Part shown: one piece after another, positions 6,940-14,816 of the stretch
How positions within the stretch are numbered: position 1 is the first letter of the stretch
How the letters are laid out: every line of letters starts with the position of its first letter
Origin: an uncultured Collinsella sp.
GTDB taxonomy: Bacteria; Actinomycetota; Coriobacteriia; Coriobacteriales; Coriobacteriaceae
Assembly: GCA_902496005.1 (NCBI GenBank)
Contig: CABUZI010000011.1
Coordinates: forward strand, 1-25,981
Direction: 5' to 3'
DNA length: 25,981 bases
The notes under the pieces: generated by a model
Seen by the model: the letters and a program-made list of their open reading frames with translations, nothing else
What the model was told of the DNA's origin: nothing
The model's database searches: none
Program-made: the position numbers and the translations under genes

Positions 6940-8196
6940 CTAGGCGGACTTCTTCTTGCTGTCGGAGACCATCATGTAGACGGTGAGCACGACGGCGATG
7001 GCGGCGATCACAATGGCGCCGTAGAAGGACTGCTGGTAGGCGGCGCTGCCGGCCTCGGCGTGATACAGCACGGCGGTGATGGGCTGGCTGATCCAGGTGG
7101 AAGCGGCATAACCCAAAAACATGATGCCGTAGTTGACGCCGATGTTGCTGGTACCAAAGGCGCCACCGGTGAGCGGCGGGTAGATGACGAGCAGGGCGCC
7201 AAAGCTAAAGCCGAGCAGAGCGAGCGCCACAAAGAACATGGCCTGCGTAAAGCTCATCGACATGATGACGAGTGCGACGATGGTGACGACAAGGCTGATG
7301 AGCAGCGACTTATAGGCGCCGAGCTTGTCGATGATCTGGCCAAAGGACAGACGGCCAACCAGGTTGGCGCAGGTGTTGACGGAGACAACCACACCGCCGA
7401 GGGCGACGGCCGCGGCGCTCGTGGGGTCGGCGAAGAGCTGGACGGCGGCGATGGAGGCAACCTTGCCCACGAGCAGGGTGCCCGCGGTGGCGGCAAAGGC
7501 GAAGGTGACGATGAGGACCCAGAAGCGCGGGGTCTTGACCATCTCGCCCGGGGTGAGGTCGCCGAAGGTGCCGGCATGTGCACCGCCCTTGGGGGCCTCG
7601 AAGCCCTCGGGCAGCCAACCGGCCTCGGGGGCCTTCAGGAACAGGGCGGAGGCGGCGATCGTCACAAAGAAGATGACGCCGAGTGCCTTGAGGGCGCCAA
7701 AGATGCCCAGGCTCGGGATGAGCAGCGAGGCGAGCACCGGGGACAGCACGGCGGGGCCGGCGGTCGAAGCGGCCAGGGTGATGCCGGAGGCAAGGCCCTT
7801 CTTGTCGATGAACCACTTTTGGCCGGTGGTGAGCGCCGGGTTGTAGCCCAGGCCGTTGCCGATGGCGGCGACGAGCGAGAACCACAGGTAGAACTGCCAC
7901 GGCTCGGTGACGGTGCCGGACATGAACCAGCCCAGGCCGTAGCACACGGCGGCGGCGATCACGACGTTGCGCGGGCCGATCTTATCGGAGATGCGGCCGG
8001 CGAAGATGCCCGTTACGGCCATGATGGTCTGAAAGACGGGGAAAGCCCAGGTAAGGGCACTCGACCACTCGGGGTAGACGGCGAGCAGATTCTTGCTCAC
8101 GACGGAATACAGCGCGATGGAGCTAATGAAGAACATGGTGACGCACGCGGCGGAAAGCACGACGGCGCGACCCTTGTTGGAGTTGGTGGAAGCCAT
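6940..8196 (-). CDS. MFS transporter, OFA (oxalate/formate antiporter-like) group
   Basis: The protein has 418 residues and about 12 hydrophobic membrane segments. MFS loop motif GRISDKIGPRNV (about 66-77) follows the second helix, and GNGLGYNPALTTGQKWFIDKKGLASG (from about 114) is the signature stretch of the OFA group. A soluble central loop (EAGWLPEGFEAPKGGAHAGTFGDLTPGEM) is also typical of that group. The family carries small carboxylates, but many members have unknown cargo. It lies between the SDR (66-nt gap) and the oxidoreductase on the same strand, so it probably imports the compound those enzymes act on. The SD is weak (GAAAGAG). Confidence 0.9.
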   Translation of the reverse strand: MASTNSNKGRAVVLSAACVTMFFISSIALYSVVSKNLLAVYPEWSSALTWAFPVFQTIMAVTGIFAGRISDKIGPRNVVIAAAVCYGLGWFMSGTVTEPWQFYLWFSLVAAIGNGLGYNPALTTGQKWFIDKKGLASGITLAASTAGPAVLSPVLASLLIPSLGIFGALKALGVIFFVTIAASALFLKAPEAGWLPEGFEAPKGGAHAGTFGDLTPGEMVKTPRFWVLIVTFAFAATAGTLLVGKVASIAAVQLFADPTSAAAVALGGVVVSVNTCANLVGRLSFGQIIDKLGAYKSLLISLVVTIVALVIMSMSFTQAMFFVALALLGFSFGALLVIYPPLTGGAFGTSNIGVNYGIMFLGYAASTWISQPITAVLYHAEAGSAAYQQSFYGAIVIAAIAVVLTVYMMVSDSKKKSA

Positions 8197-8262
8197 TGGA
8201 CTCTTTCTAATCGATACGGGGGAGGAGCGGGCGTGTCCGCGGGGCCTCCCTGTCAGGTTGGT

Positions 8263-9144
8263 TTACTGGTCAGTCGGCTTGGCGACGCCGGACTCATCGG
8301 ACCAAAGCTCGACACCCTTGTTCTTAAGGTAGTTGTCGGCATAGGCGCGACGGCCGCCGGGCTTGGCGGTGAGGTCGCCCATCATATTGGAGAAGCCGCC
8401 ATCGACCTTGATGGCGTCGCCGGTGGTAAAGTCCGAGCGCTTGGACGCCAGGAACATGACGGCGTTGGCGATATCGCTGACCTCGCCGATGCGGCGCGTG
8501 GCGATCAGACGGCTGCGGCTCTTTTCGACCTCGGGGTCGGCGTAGAAGTTGGCCGACATCGGGGTCTTAACGAAGCAGGGCTCGACGCAGTTGGAGCGGA
8601 CGCCGTAGGGGCCCCACTCGGTGGCGAGCATCTTGGACATCATGTTGACGCCGGCCTTGGTGGAGCTGTACACGCCCGAGAACGTCTCGGGGGAGTGGCT
8701 GGCGACGGTCGAGATGTGCACCAGGCGGCCCTGGCCGGCCTTGATCATCTCGCGACCAAAGCGCTGCGAGGTGATGAAGTAGCCGGTGAGGTTGACGTTG
8801 AGCACCTGCTCCCAGTCGCTCAGCGGCAGGTCCTCCATGGCGGCGAAGCGCAGGATGCCGGCGGTGTTGACGAGAACGTCGACGCGGCCGAAGTCGGCGA
8901 TGGTGGCGTCGACGGCGGCCTGAACCTCGGCCTCGTCGGTGGCGTTCATCTTGTAGCCCTCGGCGTGGATGCCAAACTCGGCGGCGAGGTCGGCGGCTGC
9001 GGCCTTGACCTTCTCCTCGTCCAGGTCGAGCAGGACGACGTTGGCGCCGTTGCGGGCGAACTCGCGGCAAATCTCGACGCCCATACCGCCGAGCGCGCCA
9101 GTCACGGCGCAGACATCGCCCTCGAGCTTAAGCCAATTGCTCAT
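8263..9144 (-). CDS. Short-chain dehydrogenase/reductase (SDR)
   Basis: The protein has 293 residues. Classical SDR motifs are present: TGALGGMG (15-22, cofactor loop), D40 at the end of strand 2 (favouring NAD), NTAG (93-96), N117, the catalytic pair Y159-xxx-K163 (YSSTK), and IKVDGGFSNM near the end. At the usual catalytic serine position (13 before the tyrosine) the residue appears to be T146, next to S145, which is less common. A tail of about 38 residues after the normal SDR end (GGRRAYADNYLKNKGVELW) is an extra. It is the first gene of the unit, next to a divergent LysR gene. GGAAG lies upstream of the ATG. The substrate is unknown; alcohol groups of polyols, sugar acids or steroids are all possible for this family. 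Confidence 0.92.
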   Translation of the reverse strand: MSNWLKLEGDVCAVTGALGGMGVEICREFARNGANVVLLDLDEEKVKAAAADLAAEFGIHAEGYKMNATDEAEVQAAVDATIADFGRVDVLVNTAGILRFAAMEDLPLSDWEQVLNVNLTGYFITSQRFGREMIKAGQGRLVHISTVASHSPETFSGVYSSTKAGVNMMSKMLATEWGPYGVRSNCVEPCFVKTPMSANFYADPEVEKSRSRLIATRRIGEVSDIANAVMFLASKRSDFTTGDAIKVDGGFSNMMGDLTAKPGGRRAYADNYLKNKGVELWSDESGVAKPTDQ

Positions 9145-9170
9145 AGGAACTTCCCTTCTTGTGCCTCCCG

Positions 9171-9197
9171 GTGGGTCGCTCCCATTAACCGACCCAC
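9171..9197 (-). promoter_or_regulatory. Stem-loop in the 5' leader of the SDR mRNA
   Basis: GTGGGTCG (9171-9178) and CGACCCAC (9190-9197) form an 8-bp stem with an 11-base loop, just upstream of the SDR ribosome-binding site and downstream of the predicted promoter. It could be a regulator site or an mRNA structure; its role is inferred only from position. Confidence 0.4.
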
Positions 9198-9213
9198 GTG
9201 GTTTTCGCTGGTT

Positions 9214-9242
9214 ATCGTATGCTTTGCATTTGCGCAGGTGAA
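9214..9242 (-). promoter_or_regulatory. Candidate promoter of the SDR/MFS/oxidoreductase unit
   Basis: The minus strand reads TTCACC (9242-9237), 17 bases, then TACGAT (9219-9214); each box has four matches to the -35/-10 consensus. The spacing is ideal and the site lies about 70 nt upstream of the SDR start, in the region shared with the divergent LysR gene, where LysR proteins usually bind. AT-rich TTGCAT words nearby (9224 and 9244) may be part of the operator. Confidence 0.45.
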
Positions 9243-9377
9243 TTGCATATTTGTTAGAATGGTGTTAACCGTAGGTTTACACTGTGCGATGCAGTTTATG
9301 CTCAATTGAGCGCGTGACCTGCGAAAACAACCCCCTGTGGCACCATGTGGCCACGGGCGCGAAAACGGGAGATTGAC

Positions 9378-10256
9378 GTGTACGATCGACGACTAGAGGC
9401 CATATCGGCCGCCGCGGAGCTGGGAAGCTTTTCGCGTGCGGCGGCAAAATTGCGCGTGTCGACTCCGGCGCTCGTCAAGCAGGTGTCGGGCTTCGAGACC
9501 GAGTTCGGCATCACGTTGTTCGAGCGCTCGCATTCGGGTGTCAAGGTGACGCCGGCGGGCGCTCTGCTGGTGGACGATGCGCGCTCGATCATGCGGCAGT
9601 CCGAGGACGCGCTGCGCCGTGCCCGACGCGCGGCGGGCGATGGCGGTGCCGTGCGTCTGGGCGTGTCGATGATGTGCCCGGGGCGCCAAACGCTGTCGAT
9701 GTGGTCGGGCATCCATGACCTGGAACCGTCGCTGCGATTTGAGATCGTGCCGGTAAGCGACCTCTATGACGAGCACGAGACCGTCATGCGCAGCTTGGGC
9801 CGCGAGGTCGATGTGGTGCAGTCGAGTTTTTCGACCCCACGCTGGGGCGACGCCTGCCAAAAGCTCCGCATCGTCAACGTGCCGTTTTATATCGACCTGC
9901 CGCGCACGAGCCCGCTGGCGCGCAAGACGCGCATCACGGTTGCCGACCTGGAGGGCATGCGCCTGCGCGTGCTCCGCCACGGCAACGATGCCATGGACAG
10001 TCTACGTATCGACCTTTTGGCCGACGGCGGTGTGGACGTGATCGATGTGGATAGCTTTGGCTTTGCGCTCTTTAACGATGCAGAGGAAAAGGGCGACGCG
10101 GTGCTCACCTGCGGCGCATGGTCGGGCGTGCACCCGGCCTTTGTGGGCGTGCCGTTCCTCTGCGGGCGAGAGGTGCCGGTCTTTCTGCACTACCCGCTCG
10201 AGCCAACCCTCCAAGTACAAAAATTCGTCAACGCCATGGCCCAACTCCTCAACTAG
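9378..10256 (+). CDS. LysR-type transcriptional regulator
   Basis: The protein has 292 residues from a GTG start at 9378, with GGGAGA at good spacing. An earlier in-frame ATG at 9345 would add 11 residues and lacks a clear SD. The N-terminal winged HTH (about 3-62) shows AISAAAELGSFSRAAAKLRVSTPAL, then the wing GITLFERSHSGVKVTPAGALL. A type-2 periplasmic-binding-like effector domain follows. LysR proteins usually control the divergent neighbour in response to its substrate or product, so this one most likely regulates the SDR/MFS/oxidoreductase unit. The effector is unknown. A strong hairpin follows the stop. Confidence 0.93.
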   Translation: MYDRRLEAISAAAELGSFSRAAAKLRVSTPALVKQVSGFETEFGITLFERSHSGVKVTPAGALLVDDARSIMRQSEDALRRARRAAGDGGAVRLGVSMMCPGRQTLSMWSGIHDLEPSLRFEIVPVSDLYDEHETVMRSLGREVDVVQSSFSTPRWGDACQKLRIVNVPFYIDLPRTSPLARKTRITVADLEGMRLRVLRHGNDAMDSLRIDLLADGGVDVIDVDSFGFALFNDAEEKGDAVLTCGAWSGVHPAFVGVPFLCGREVPVFLHYPLEPTLQVQKFVNAMAQLLN

Positions 10257-10271
10257 TTCATCCTTACAAAA

Positions 10272-10301
10272 CGAGGCCCTGGCCAAACGGCCAGGGCCTC
10301 G
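10272..10301 (+). terminator. Rho-independent terminator of the LysR gene
   Basis: CGAGGCCCTGGCC (10272-10284) pairs perfectly with 10289-10301 over 13 bp around the loop AAAC. It starts 16 nt after the LysR stop and is followed by CAAACTTTTATT. Confidence 0.8.
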
Positions 10302-10343
10302 CAAACTTTTATTCCGTTCTAAATGACGGGCTGATCGCGCGCA

Positions 10344-10368
10344 GGAGGGCGCCCCCGGGGCGCCCTCC
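10344..10368 (-). terminator. GC-rich hairpin at the end of the ABC exporter unit
   Basis: GGAGGGCGCC (10344-10353) and GGCGCCCTCC (10359-10368) form a perfect 10-bp stem, 15 nt past the stop of the minus-strand exporter gene. No T-run follows on that strand, so it may act with the neighbouring hairpin at 10272-10301 as a convergent end. Confidence 0.55.
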
Positions 10369-10382
10369 GTCAGTAACCGGTC

Positions 10383-12302
10383 CTACTCCAGCTCAAAAGC
10401 TCCAGTGTAGAGCTGATAGTAATATCCGCGCTTGGCGATTAGCTCGTCGTGGTTGCCGCGCTCGATGATGCGGCCGTGGTCCAGACAGATGATCGCGTCG
10501 GAGTTGCGCACGGTGGACAGGCGGTGCGCGATGACAAACGTCGTGCGGCCTTCCATGAGCTTGTCCATGCCGGCCTGCACGATAGCCTCGGTGCGGGTGT
10601 CGATGGAGCTCGTGGCCTCGTCCAGGATCATCGCCGGCGGATCGGCGACGGCAGCGCGTGCGATCGAAATCAGCTGGCGCTGGCCCTGCGACAGCTGCGC
10701 GCCGTTGCCGGTGAGCATGGTGTCGTAGCCGTCGGGCAGGCGGGTGATAAAGTCGTCGGCGCCCGCGAGCTTGGCCGCCGCGATGCACTCCTCATCGGTA
10801 GCGTCCAGGTTGCCGTAGCGGATGTTATCCATCACGGTGCCGGTGAACAGGTTCACGTCCTGCAGCACGACGCCCAGCGAGCGGCGCAGATCGGCCTTGC
10901 GAATCTTGTTGACGTTGATGCCGTCGTAGCGGATCTTGCCGTCGGCGATGTCATAGAAGCGGTTGATGAGGTTGGTGATGGTCGTCTTGCCGGCACCGGT
11001 GGCGCCGACAAACGCGACCTTCTGGCCCGGCTTGGCAAACACAGACACGCCGTGCAGCACCTCGTGGTCGGGCGTGTAGCCAAAGTCGACGTTGTCCATG
11101 ACCAGGTCGCCGCGCAGCGGTACGTACTCGATCTCGCCGGTTGCGCGGTGCGGATGTTTCCATGCCCACATGCCGGTGTGGTGGTCGGCCTCCTCGAACT
11201 CCCAGGTTTCGGGGTTCACCTGCGCGTTGACGAGCGTCACGTAGCCTTCATCGGCCTCGGGCTTCTCGTCGATGAGCTCAAAGATACGGTCGGCGCCGGC
11301 GAGGCCCATGACCACGGCGTTGATCTGCTGCGAGATCTGGCCGATCTGTCCGCAGAACTGCTTGGTCATGTTGAGGAACGGCACCACGACGGCGATGGAC
11401 AACGCCATGCCCGAGATGCTCAGGTTAGGCACGCCCAGCGCCAGGAAAATGCCGCCGGCCAGTGCGACCAGCACGTAGAGCAGGTTGCCCAGGTTCATAA
11501 GGATAGGCATGAGGATGTTGGCGTACATGTTGGCCTTCTGCGAGACCTCGAAGAGCTTTTCGTTGCGCTCGTCAAAATCGGCCTCGGCGGCAGACTCGTG
11601 GCAGAATGCCTTGACGACCTTCTGGCCGTTCATGACTTCCTCGATATGGCCCTCGACCACGCCGAGCTCGGTCTGCTGCGCAATGAAGAAGCGCGCGGAG
11701 TTGGAGCCGAGCAGCTTGGTCATAAAGGTCATAAAGGCGACGCCGGCCACAATGACCAGGCACATCCACACGCTGTAGTACAGCATGATAAAGAACACCG
11801 TGACGATGACGATGGTCGTCATGAGCAGGTTGGGCAGCGACTGGCTGATCATCTGGCGCAGCGTGTCGATGTCGTTGGTGTAGTGGCTCATGATGTCGCC
11901 GCGCTGATGCGTGTCGAAGTAGCGAATCGGCAGGTCCTGCATACGGTTGAACATCTTCTCGCGCAGCTTTTCGAGCGAGCCCTGCGTGACGATGGCCATG
12001 GCGCGGTTCCAGAAGAGCGAAGACAGGATGCCGATGCCGTAGATGCAGGCGAGGGTGGTCACGAGCTGTGCGATCTTGGGCTGTGCGGCTTCCCAATCGC
12101 CCGACTGCCACGATTCGCTAATAATCTGCAGAGCGCTCTGAAGGAAGGTCGCACCGATGGAGTTGATGATGGCGCAGAGCACCACGCCGACAACGACGAG
12201 GGGCAAAAGCACGGGGTAGAAGCCAAAGAGCGTCTTGATGAGGCGCGACATGGTGCCGCCCTTGCGGTTGAGTGCGCGCTCGGCGGTCGTTGCCTTACTC
12301 AT
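10383..12302 (-). CDS. ABC exporter half-transporter, ATPase-competent subunit of a heterodimer
   Basis: The protein has 639 residues, with an N-terminal type-1 exporter membrane domain (about 20-345) fused to a nucleotide-binding domain (about 395-635). Motifs are Walker A GATGAGKTT (433-441), signature LSQGQ (537-541), Walker B AMILDE with catalytic E562, and switch H593 (IAHRLSTV). An extra acidic and tryptophan-rich link of about 45 residues (350-395) joins the domains. The normal Glu and His here, beside a partner lacking both, match heterodimeric multidrug exporters of the TM287/288, BmrCD and LmrCD type. The start overlaps the stop of the upstream subunit by 8 nt (ATGAGTAA), with AAGGAGG 8 nt before it. 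The cargo is unknown: drugs, lipids or peptides. Confidence 0.93.
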   Translation of the reverse strand: MSKATTAERALNRKGGTMSRLIKTLFGFYPVLLPLVVVGVVLCAIINSIGATFLQSALQIISESWQSGDWEAAQPKIAQLVTTLACIYGIGILSSLFWNRAMAIVTQGSLEKLREKMFNRMQDLPIRYFDTHQRGDIMSHYTNDIDTLRQMISQSLPNLLMTTIVIVTVFFIMLYYSVWMCLVIVAGVAFMTFMTKLLGSNSARFFIAQQTELGVVEGHIEEVMNGQKVVKAFCHESAAEADFDERNEKLFEVSQKANMYANILMPILMNLGNLLYVLVALAGGIFLALGVPNLSISGMALSIAVVVPFLNMTKQFCGQIGQISQQINAVVMGLAGADRIFELIDEKPEADEGYVTLVNAQVNPETWEFEEADHHTGMWAWKHPHRATGEIEYVPLRGDLVMDNVDFGYTPDHEVLHGVSVFAKPGQKVAFVGATGAGKTTITNLINRFYDIADGKIRYDGINVNKIRKADLRRSLGVVLQDVNLFTGTVMDNIRYGNLDATDEECIAAAKLAGADDFITRLPDGYDTMLTGNGAQLSQGQRQLISIARAAVADPPAMILDEATSSIDTRTEAIVQAGMDKLMEGRTTFVIAHRLSTVRNSDAIICLDHGRIIERGNHDELIAKRGYYYQLYTGAFELE

Positions 12303-14109
12303 GTGCCTCGCCTCCTTCCTGGGTCTGAGCTTGCGTTACGGATGCCTCGGTGTCGGCCTCGACGGCTCCTTCGCCCTCGGCAGACATCTTGTTTTGCGAG
12401 GTAAAGGTCTCGCGGTAGATCTCGCTCGTCTTGAGCAGCTCGTCATGGTTGCCGATCTGCGCGATACGGCCACCCTCCATGACGATGATGCGATCGGCGT
12501 CCTGCACGGAGCTGATGCGCTGGGCGATGATGAGCTTGGTCGTGTTGGGCAGATAGCTTGCCAACCCTGCGCGGATCTTGGCGTCGGTCTTGGTGTCGAC
12601 AGCGCTGGTGGAGTCGTCCAGGATTAAGATCTTGGGGCGACGCAGCAGGGCACGCGCAATGCACAGGCGCTGCTTCTGACCGCCGGAAACATTGGAGCCG
12701 CCCTGTTCGATCCAGGTGTCATAGCCCTTGGGGAAGCCATCGACAAACTCGTCGGCGCAGGCCAGATGTGCCGCCTCGCGGACTTCCTCGTCGGTGGCGT
12801 TCGGGTCGCCCCAGCGCAGGTTCTCGGCAATGGTGCCGCTAAACAGCACGTTTTTCTGCAGCACCATGGCCACTTGGTGGCGCAGCGCGTCCAGGTCGTA
12901 GTCGCGTACGTCCATGCCGCCCACGCGCACGGTGCCTTCGGTGGCGTCGTACAGACGGGCGATGAGGTTTACAAGCGTGGACTTGGCCGAGCCGGTACCG
13001 CCGATGATACCGATGGTCTCGCCGCTCTTAATGTGCAGGTCGATATCGTCGAGCGCCTGGCGCTTCGCATGCGCGGAATACTTAAAGCTCACGTGGTCAA
13101 AGTCGATGGAACCGTCGGCAACCTCGAGCACGGGCTCGGCGGGCTCGGCGATCGTGGGCTCGGCGGCCAGCACCTCGGTAATGCGGTGCGCCGATTCGTC
13201 GGCCATGGTCACCATGACAAAGATCATCGACAGCTGCATCAGGCTCATGAGGATCGCGAAGCCATAGGTAAAGATCGAGGAGAGCTGGCCCACGTCGAAC
13301 AGCGTGCCCTGGCTCGTGATGATGAGCTTGGATCCCAGGTAGATGATGATGACAAATGCGCCGTTGACGCAGATGTTCATCATGGGGTTGTTAAAGGCGA
13401 GCAGCTTCTCGGCGCGGGTGAAGTCCATCTGGACGTCGTGCGCGGCGGTGGCGAACTTCTCCTTCTCAAAGTCTTCGCGCACGTAGCTCTTGACCACGCG
13501 CATGCCGGTGACGTTTTCCTCGACGGACTCGTTAAGGGCGTCGTACTTGTGGAACACGCGCGAGAAGATGGGGCGTACCTTAAAGATGATAAAGAACAGT
13601 CCAAAGCCCAGCAGCGGAATGATGACCAGGTAGACCATGGCGACGCTGCCGCCCATGGCGTAGGCCATGGCAAAGGCAAAGACCAGCACCAGCGGCGCGC
13701 GCACGGCGATGCGGATGAGCATCATGAATGCTTGCTGGACATTGGTGATATCGGTGGTGAGGCGTGTGACGAGCGAGGAGCTTGAGAACGCGTCGATGTT
13801 GGCAAAGCTGAACGTCTGGATCTTGTAGAACAGGTCGTGACGCAGGTTCTTGGCGAAGCCGCAGCTCGCATGACTGCAGGTGACGCCGGCAGCGGCACCA
13901 AAAGCGAGCGACGTCAGTGCGATGAGCACCAAAAAGCCTGCGGTGGGAAGCATCTGGGCGACGGTGGCACCGTCTTTGATGGCGTCGATCATGTCGGCGG
14001 TGATAAACGGGACCATCATTTCGCAGAGCACCTCGCCAAGCACCAGCAGCGGCGTGGCGATCGTGACCGTCTTGTAATCGCGGATGCTTCCCATGAGGGT
14101 TTTAATCAT
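12295..14109 (-). CDS. ABC exporter half-transporter, degenerate-site subunit of a heterodimer
   Basis: The protein has 604 residues: a membrane domain (about 1-320), then a nucleotide-binding domain. Walker A is GGTGSAKST (370-378) and the signature is VSGGQ (474-478). Walker B is ILILDD, so D499 replaces the catalytic glutamate, and Q530 replaces the switch histidine (LIIAQRISSV). These two changes are the recognised mark of the non-hydrolysing site in heterodimeric exporters; the partner's LSQGQ signature completes that site. The tail (572-604) is acidic and probably disordered. The start overlaps the MarR stop by 8 nt (ATGATTAA) with GGAGG 6 nt before it, so the three genes are translationally coupled and controlled together. 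Confidence 0.93.
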   Translation of the reverse strand: MIKTLMGSIRDYKTVTIATPLLVLGEVLCEMMVPFITADMIDAIKDGATVAQMLPTAGFLVLIALTSLAFGAAAGVTCSHASCGFAKNLRHDLFYKIQTFSFANIDAFSSSSLVTRLTTDITNVQQAFMMLIRIAVRAPLVLVFAFAMAYAMGGSVAMVYLVIIPLLGFGLFFIIFKVRPIFSRVFHKYDALNESVEENVTGMRVVKSYVREDFEKEKFATAAHDVQMDFTRAEKLLAFNNPMMNICVNGAFVIIIYLGSKLIITSQGTLFDVGQLSSIFTYGFAILMSLMQLSMIFVMVTMADESAHRITEVLAAEPTIAEPAEPVLEVADGSIDFDHVSFKYSAHAKRQALDDIDLHIKSGETIGIIGGTGSAKSTLVNLIARLYDATEGTVRVGGMDVRDYDLDALRHQVAMVLQKNVLFSGTIAENLRWGDPNATDEEVREAAHLACADEFVDGFPKGYDTWIEQGGSNVSGGQKQRLCIARALLRRPKILILDDSTSAVDTKTDAKIRAGLASYLPNTTKLIIAQRISSVQDADRIIVMEGGRIAQIGNHDELLKTSEIYRETFTSQNKMSAEGEGAVEADTEASVTQAQTQEGGEAHE

Positions 14110-14605
14110 CCAGTTCCTCCCAGGTTACGCGGATTTTTTCGAGCATCTCGGCGAGCTGTTCGCGCTCGTCGTGCGTAAGGGCGCTAAAGGCCTGTTCCCT
14201 AAAGCGAATGCGGGCTGCCTGCTCAACACGGGCCTTTTCCCATCCCGCTTCGGTCAGGCGGATGGTGAGCTGCCGACGGTCTTTGGGATTGCGACTGCGC
14301 TCGATAAGACCGCCCAGTTCGAGCTTGGACAGAATCTCGGAAAGGGACCCTGGCTTGAGGTCGAAGTGCATGCCGAGCTCCTGTTGGGACAGCTCGCCGG
14401 TCGGCTGCTTGGCGAGTAGGCAGACAATAGGCGCCTTGCCAGATATGCCGCCGCCGTGAAAATGCATGTAATGGCCGCAAAACCCCAGCCCATGGAGGAT
14501 TCTCTTGGCGAGACGGTCCTCCTTGGACTGAGTCTCGGGCTCGTCTACCGGCTGCGAGGGGTCGTCGCCGGGTTCATGCGGATGGGCGTGTGGTTCAACA
14601 CACAT
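14102..14605 (-). CDS. MarR-family transcriptional regulator of the ABC exporter
   Basis: The protein has 167 residues. The winged helix-turn-helix core is clear: PIVCLLAKQPTGELSQQELGMHFDLKPGSLSEILSKLELGGLIER, then the wing RNPKDRRQLTIRLTEAGWEKA. Helices on both sides form the dimer region. The N-terminus is longer than usual and rich in His, Pro and acidic residues (first 30), followed by CGHYMHFHGGG; a metal- or ligand-sensing role is only speculation. As first gene of the unit, with an inverted repeat over its own promoter (14627-14662), it is probably an autorepressor that releases when the exporter's cargo is present. AAAGGAG lies 12 nt before the ATG, slightly far. Confidence 0.92.
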   Translation of the reverse strand: MCVEPHAHPHEPGDDPSQPVDEPETQSKEDRLAKRILHGLGFCGHYMHFHGGGISGKAPIVCLLAKQPTGELSQQELGMHFDLKPGSLSEILSKLELGGLIERSRNPKDRRQLTIRLTEAGWEKARVEQAARIRFREQAFSALTHDEREQLAEMLEKIRVTWEELDD

Positions 14606-14626
14606 ATCTAATCTTCGCTCCTTTCT

Positions 14627-14662
14627 TTAGTTAGGTAGTGGAATTGTTTTGTGCCTAACTAA
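14627..14662. promoter_or_regulatory. Probable MarR operator (inverted repeat)
   Basis: TTAGTTAGG (14627-14635) and CCTAACTAA (14654-14662) form a perfect 9-base inverted repeat with an 18-base spacer. It starts at the -10 box and covers the expected transcription start of the marR-ABC unit. A dimeric MarR protein bound here would block the promoter. Confidence 0.7.
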
Positions 14663-14689
14663 TCTAGGAGCATGAGAAATGAATGTCAA
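14661..14689 (-). promoter_or_regulatory. Promoter of the marR-ABC exporter unit
   Basis: The minus strand reads a perfect TTGACA (14689-14684), 17 bases, then TAGATT (14666-14661, four of six). It lies about 55 nt upstream of the MarR start. It is the best-looking promoter in the window. Confidence 0.75.
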
Positions 14690-14704
14690 GGTACCAAACT
14701 AGTG

Positions 14705-14732
14705 GTTACGCGGTTTTACCAAACCGCGTAAC
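14705..14732. repeat. Perfect 12-bp hairpin between divergent genes
   Basis: GTTACGCGGTTT (14705-14716) and AAACCGCGTAAC (14721-14732) pair perfectly around the loop TACC. It lies just upstream of the exporter promoter and before the kinase gene. There is no T-run. It may be an operator or a dispersed palindrome. Confidence 0.6.
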
Positions 14733-14735
14733 GGC

Positions 14736-14766
14736 TCGACGCTGCAAACGCTCCCTGCGCTACACT
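14736..14766 (+). promoter_or_regulatory. Weak candidate promoter for the vitamin B6 kinase gene
   Basis: TCGACG (14736-14741) and TACACT (14761-14766) each match four of six consensus bases, but the 19-base spacing is long. The site is 50 nt upstream of the kinase ATG. Confidence 0.3.
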
Positions 14767-14816
14767 TAGTCGCACTGTGGCGCTGCTGCGCCGTGCCCGA
14801 ACCAAGGGAGACCCTC

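Noticed and set aside
5776..9309. Very long plus-strand open frame (1177 codons) across the SDR/MFS/oxidoreductase unit
   Set aside because: It runs antisense to three genes with clear family motifs, crosses their intergenic gaps, and its product is glycine-, alanine-, aspartate- and histidine-rich low-complexity sequence, as expected from the mirror of high-GC codon use.
10449..12404. 651-codon plus-strand open frame opposite the ABC exporter
   Set aside because: Antisense shadow of a gene with full ABC motifs; composition is H/D/V/L biased without any recognisable domain.
14505..14605. His/Pro-rich head of the MarR protein as a separate small gene
   Set aside because: It is in frame with the winged-helix core, and no better ribosome site or start lies between the two parts.
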